Of a stretch of DNA of 64,000 nucleotides, positions 61,602 to 64,000 are shown piece after piece. Where the stretch lies: the NCBI GenBank assembly GCA_017592775.1, contig JAGFNJ010000011.1:31881-95880 (forward strand), read 5' to 3'. A model generated the notes under the pieces. It was not told the DNA's origin. It worked only from the letters and a program-made list of their open reading frames with translations, and ran no database searches. The DNA comes from Candidatus Accumulibacter conexus (GTDB lineage Bacteria > Pseudomonadota > Gammaproteobacteria > Burkholderiales > Rhodocyclaceae). Positions within the stretch are counted from its first letter, which is position 1. Each line of letters opens with the position of its first letter. The position numbers were made by a program, and so were the translations under genes.

Positions 61602-62132
61602 ATGTCCGCGATCGTTTCCTTCCAACTGGCCGACGTCGCAGGGTTGCGCGAGAAAGCCGATCTGGTCGAGAGGCTGCTGGCATCCGGTGCTATTACCGAG
61701 ACCGAGGGGACACAACTGCTTAACCAGTTCTGGGCTGAGCACCAGACGGACGGCGAAGCCCGCGCCCGCCGCGCTCGATTCGCCCCCACCGCTGACTATC
61801 ACATTGGAGAAGACACCATGAACGCCAACGATATCGTGACCCAAATCGAACAGACACACACCGTGATGAGTGCTCAGGTCCGCGAACTGAACAAACTCTC
61901 GCCCAAGCCGTTTCCCATGCCCGCGGTGCAAGCGGACGGAACGAGTGGCTTTGCAGACATCCTTCACGCCACCGTCGCAGGGCATATCACCAGTGCCGCT
62001 GATTCGCTCCGCGCCATCGCCGAAGTCGAGGCGGCCATGCGCGCTACTGTCGGCAAGACTTCCGTGGCGGAGCCCTGCCCTGCGCCGGGCATCGCGCAAA
62101 TCATCGACGCTGAGTTCAGGGAGATGAAATGA
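61602..62132 (+). CDS. Helical protein with SHOCT-like motif, DUF4407 operon gene 2
   Basis: A 176-residue protein. Its first 45 residues contain a clear SHOCT-like unit (LVERLLASGAITETEGTQLL), as in the preceding protein. The rest is helical and unrecognised. An internal ATG at 61818 (MNANDIVTQIEQ) could start a shorter product. Its stop overlaps the DUF4407 gene (ATGA at 62129), so both are translated together. Confidence 0.62.
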   Translation: MSAIVSFQLADVAGLREKADLVERLLASGAITETEGTQLLNQFWAEHQTDGEARARRARFAPTADYHIGEDTMNANDIVTQIEQTHTVMSAQVRELNKLSPKPFPMPAVQADGTSGFADILHATVAGHITSAADSLRAIAEVEAAMRATVGKTSVAEPCPAPGIAQIIDAEFREMK

Positions 62133-63517
62133 CACCGGTCGAAGGCGTGCTGATCCGCATGGGGGGCTACGCCCCCCGCACAGTGGAGGCCGATCCGCAC
62201 GACGAACGCGAGCCGCTCATGAAACTCGGCTGGGCGGTCGTGCTCGCCGTACTGGTTGCGGCCGCCAACTGGGCAACTGCTGGCTGGGTGTATTCGGAAG
62301 GGGTATCCACACCCGGCCGAATCGCTATCTCAGCAGCCGGGGCAGCCTTGGGGGGCGCGATCGTGCTTGTGTTCGATCGCGGCTTTCTGTACTTCAGCGA
62401 CACGGCCATGGCGAAGGGTCGTGCCAGCCTGATCGCCTATGGGGCTTTCCGCGTCTTCATCATCCTGCTGGTGGGCAGCATCACCGCGCAGGCGGTGATG
62501 CCGATCATCATGGGCAAGGAACTCGCCGCGCACGCACTGGCCGTGCTCGAGCAGTCGGAAGCGGAACGTATGTTGAAGCTAGGCAGTCAGTATGACCTTG
62601 GCTCCAAGAGGACGGCAGTCGAGGCTGCAACCGGTGAAGTCAAGCGGCTCGAAAAGGCAGTCTCGACGATCCCGCCCGACATCCAGCAGAAGCTGGTGGC
62701 TGCACGCTCCTGCTGGTACGACTACACGAGCAGCAAGTTCGGACTGGTGAGCGGTGGCATCTCGGACGCTGAAGCCAGGGAGCAGCTGGCATGGAAAGCC
62801 GCCAAGTGCGACAGGGAGTCCAAGACGGCGAACGCCGAGCGGGACGCGTACATCAAGCGCACCCGCGCGCAGCTCGATACCGCCGTCACCCTCAAGATGC
62901 AGGCTGCAACCGACTTCTCGGATGCCAATGCCAGCGTCAAGGGGAAAATCGATCGCGCCCGCAGGATCGAGGCAGACGCGATTACGCCGCGCTCCTCATC
63001 GGTGCTATGGTCATTGCTGCGGAGTGATCCCGGTGCGTTGATAAAATGGGCGGTCGTCAGCATGACGCTCCTCTTCCTGGAATTATTCCCGCTGATCCAG
63101 AAATTCCAGGCTGGGCAATCGAGCATCGGCCACAGGATCGCCACCGACAGGGCTATCAGGAGGCTGCAGTTCGAGGAGCAGTTGGCCAGGGCCGAGCACG
63201 ATGCGGTCGTCGCCGGTGCCATCACCGAAGCGTCAAAGAGTGCCGTCGCGGATGCCATGGCGAATCCGGAGGTCAGGGCGACGTTCGCCCATGTGTTCGC
63301 CGCGAACATCGCGGCTTACGCGCCGACCCAGGCTGTGCAGGCGATGATGCATGAGTTCTCTGCCCGCCAGTATGACGTTGACCAATTCATGCAGCGCTTC
63401 CCGCGATACGCGTCTGTTATTGCCCAAGCGTGGTCAAAGGCCATCCGCGAAACCACTGAGATCCTGGCGCGGGGTGTGCGCAGCGGGCCGATCCAAGGAG
63501 CCGGCCGACCGACATGA
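62129..63517 (+). CDS. DUF4407-like integral membrane protein
   Basis: A 462-residue protein. Three helices lie near residues 33-50, 65-85 and 105-125 (KLGWAVVLAVLVAAANWAT; IAISAAGAALGGAIVLVFDR; AFRVFIILLVGSITAQAV). A long charged coiled segment (~140-290) follows, then a fourth helix (ALIKWAVVSMTLLFLELFPL) and a cytoplasmic tail. A short membrane hairpin, a coiled region, and a final ELFPL helix fit DUF4407. Its role is unknown. Coupled to two SHOCT-like proteins, it may be a membrane effector or sensor. Confidence 0.68.
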   Translation: MTPVEGVLIRMGGYAPRTVEADPHDEREPLMKLGWAVVLAVLVAAANWATAGWVYSEGVSTPGRIAISAAGAALGGAIVLVFDRGFLYFSDTAMAKGRASLIAYGAFRVFIILLVGSITAQAVMPIIMGKELAAHALAVLEQSEAERMLKLGSQYDLGSKRTAVEAATGEVKRLEKAVSTIPPDIQQKLVAARSCWYDYTSSKFGLVSGGISDAEAREQLAWKAAKCDRESKTANAERDAYIKRTRAQLDTAVTLKMQAATDFSDANASVKGKIDRARRIEADAITPRSSSVLWSLLRSDPGALIKWAVVSMTLLFLELFPLIQKFQAGQSSIGHRIATDRAIRRLQFEEQLARAEHDAVVAGAITEASKSAVADAMANPEVRATFAHVFAANIAAYAPTQAVQAMMHEFSARQYDVDQFMQRFPRYASVIAQAWSKAIRETTEILARGVRSGPIQGAGRPT

Positions 63518-63834
63518 GTTCCTGTTCGACTCCCTCTTGCCCCCGGTCGTAGCCTTGCTCCCGGGGGATTCTTCTGCGCTGTCACATTGCAGCGAGTGGT
63601 TCCAATCGGTACTTTGACATATCTGCCATGGCCGAGAGCCTCAGACAACCTGATCTCGGCGCCATGACGCTTGCACAAGTGACGTCATGAATCCGCGGTA
63701 AGTCATGGGGTTAGCGCCGGGATCAAGCACTGGAGAGGATTTCTGCTGAGGAGCGGGGCAGATATTGCGAAGATACCGCTGAAGGCGGATAGTCGAGTTT
63801 TTCTGGCGCGACGCCGACCTTGCGGGAGAATCCG
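63518..63834 (+). other. Intergenic region with possible terminator
   Basis: No gene in these 317 bases. CCCCCGG at 63540-63546 pairs with CCGGGGG at 63561-63567, followed by ATTCTT, a weak terminator candidate for the DUF4407 operon. The rest should contain the left end of the element that encodes the next, truncated gene; its boundary is not visible. Confidence 0.35.
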
Positions 63835-64000
63835 ATGCCCCAATTGCTCTTGCCGATCTTTCCTGATGCGGTGACGCCGATCAAGGGCCTGCTGTCTGTC
63901 GGGAAGGAGGACGGGCGAGTCGTGTATTTCCACGGCGTCCTGCCGGTGTTCAGTCATGCGCAGGAGGATTTGGCGACCTTCCGGATGATCACGGCGCAAT
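63835..64000 (+). CDS. Probable transposase, N-terminal fragment at window edge
   Basis: Fifty-five residues, MPQLLLPIFPDAVTPIKGLL and then RVVYFHGVLPVFSHAQEDLA, are seen before the window ends. GGGAGA lies upstream. The VYFHGxLPVFSHxxxDxxxFRM pattern recalls the start of a family of HTH-containing transposase-like proteins; this is from memory and the catalytic part is missing. Confidence 0.5.
   Translation, partial: MPQLLLPIFPDAVTPIKGLLSVGKEDGRVVYFHGVLPVFSHAQEDLATFRMITAQ

Noticed and set aside
1-64000. tRNA, rRNA or riboswitch genes
   Set aside because: I saw no cloverleaf-like sequence, rRNA signature or known riboswitch core; a covariance-model scan would be needed to exclude them.

Overview
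The window is a high-GC chromosomal segment, most likely from a betaproteobacterium of the Rhodocyclales ('Candidatus Accumulibacter'-like). This is inferred from the Liv transporter, the Pseudomonas/Bordetella-type amino-uronic acid genes, a PEP-CTERM-like secreted protein and the general codon use. No rRNA or tRNA is present to settle the taxonomy.

Region 1 (1-7.6 kb, mostly minus strand) is housekeeping and transport. It holds the N-terminal part of a LysR regulator, a divergent TerB-like gene, a branched-chain amino acid or amide ABC transporter (livK, livH, a fused livM-livG, livF), a TSUP-family permease and a trans-aconitate methyltransferase.

Region 2 (7.7-46.6 kb, all plus strand) is a large surface-polysaccharide locus of the ABC-exporter type. 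It starts with rmlA. A wbpB/wbpD/wbpE/wbpI set follows, predicted to make a UDP-2,3-diacetamido-2,3-dideoxy-hexuronic acid. Next come four SDR epimerases/dehydratases, a second PLP aminotransferase, three class II asparagine synthetase homologues (probable uronic acid amidation), a metallophosphatase, an ATP-grasp ligase, two modifying enzymes (C-methyltransferase-like and polysaccharide-deacetylase-like), GNAT and WbqC proteins, and several glycosyltransferases. Export is through one Wzm-like permease and two tandem Wzt-like ATPases. No Wzx or Wzy was seen. Three proteins here share a glycosyltransferase-like module (called X below) that is fused to a GT4 domain in both orders and also occurs alone.

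Region 3 (46.6-54.8 kb) is a mobile, decaying zone. It contains a truncated reductase-adjacent gene remnant, a PEP-CTERM-like protein, small genes (SnoaL-like, DUF6794-like), a truncated thermonuclease gene, and a serine-recombinase cassette (small ORF, DUF2924, recombinase, HTH, HTH). An IS21-family element of 2819 bp with a 5-bp target duplication splits the last HTH gene of that cassette in frame.

Region 4 (55.1-60.5 kb) is a five-gene minus-strand operon: an EgtD/Methyltransf_33-like methyltransferase of noticeably lower GC, a TrpXYZ-type binding protein, permease and ATPase, and a class I methyltransferase. It is bracketed by mirror-arranged triplets of the palindrome GGAATTCC.

Region 5 (60.5-64 kb, plus strand) has a lipoprotein and a three-gene operon ending in a DUF4407-like membrane protein, whose two small partners carry SHOCT-like motifs. 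The start of a probable transposase runs off the right edge.

The best candidates for undescribed systems are the module-X glycosyltransferase family, the bracketed methyltransferase/ABC operon and the DUF4407/SHOCT operon.
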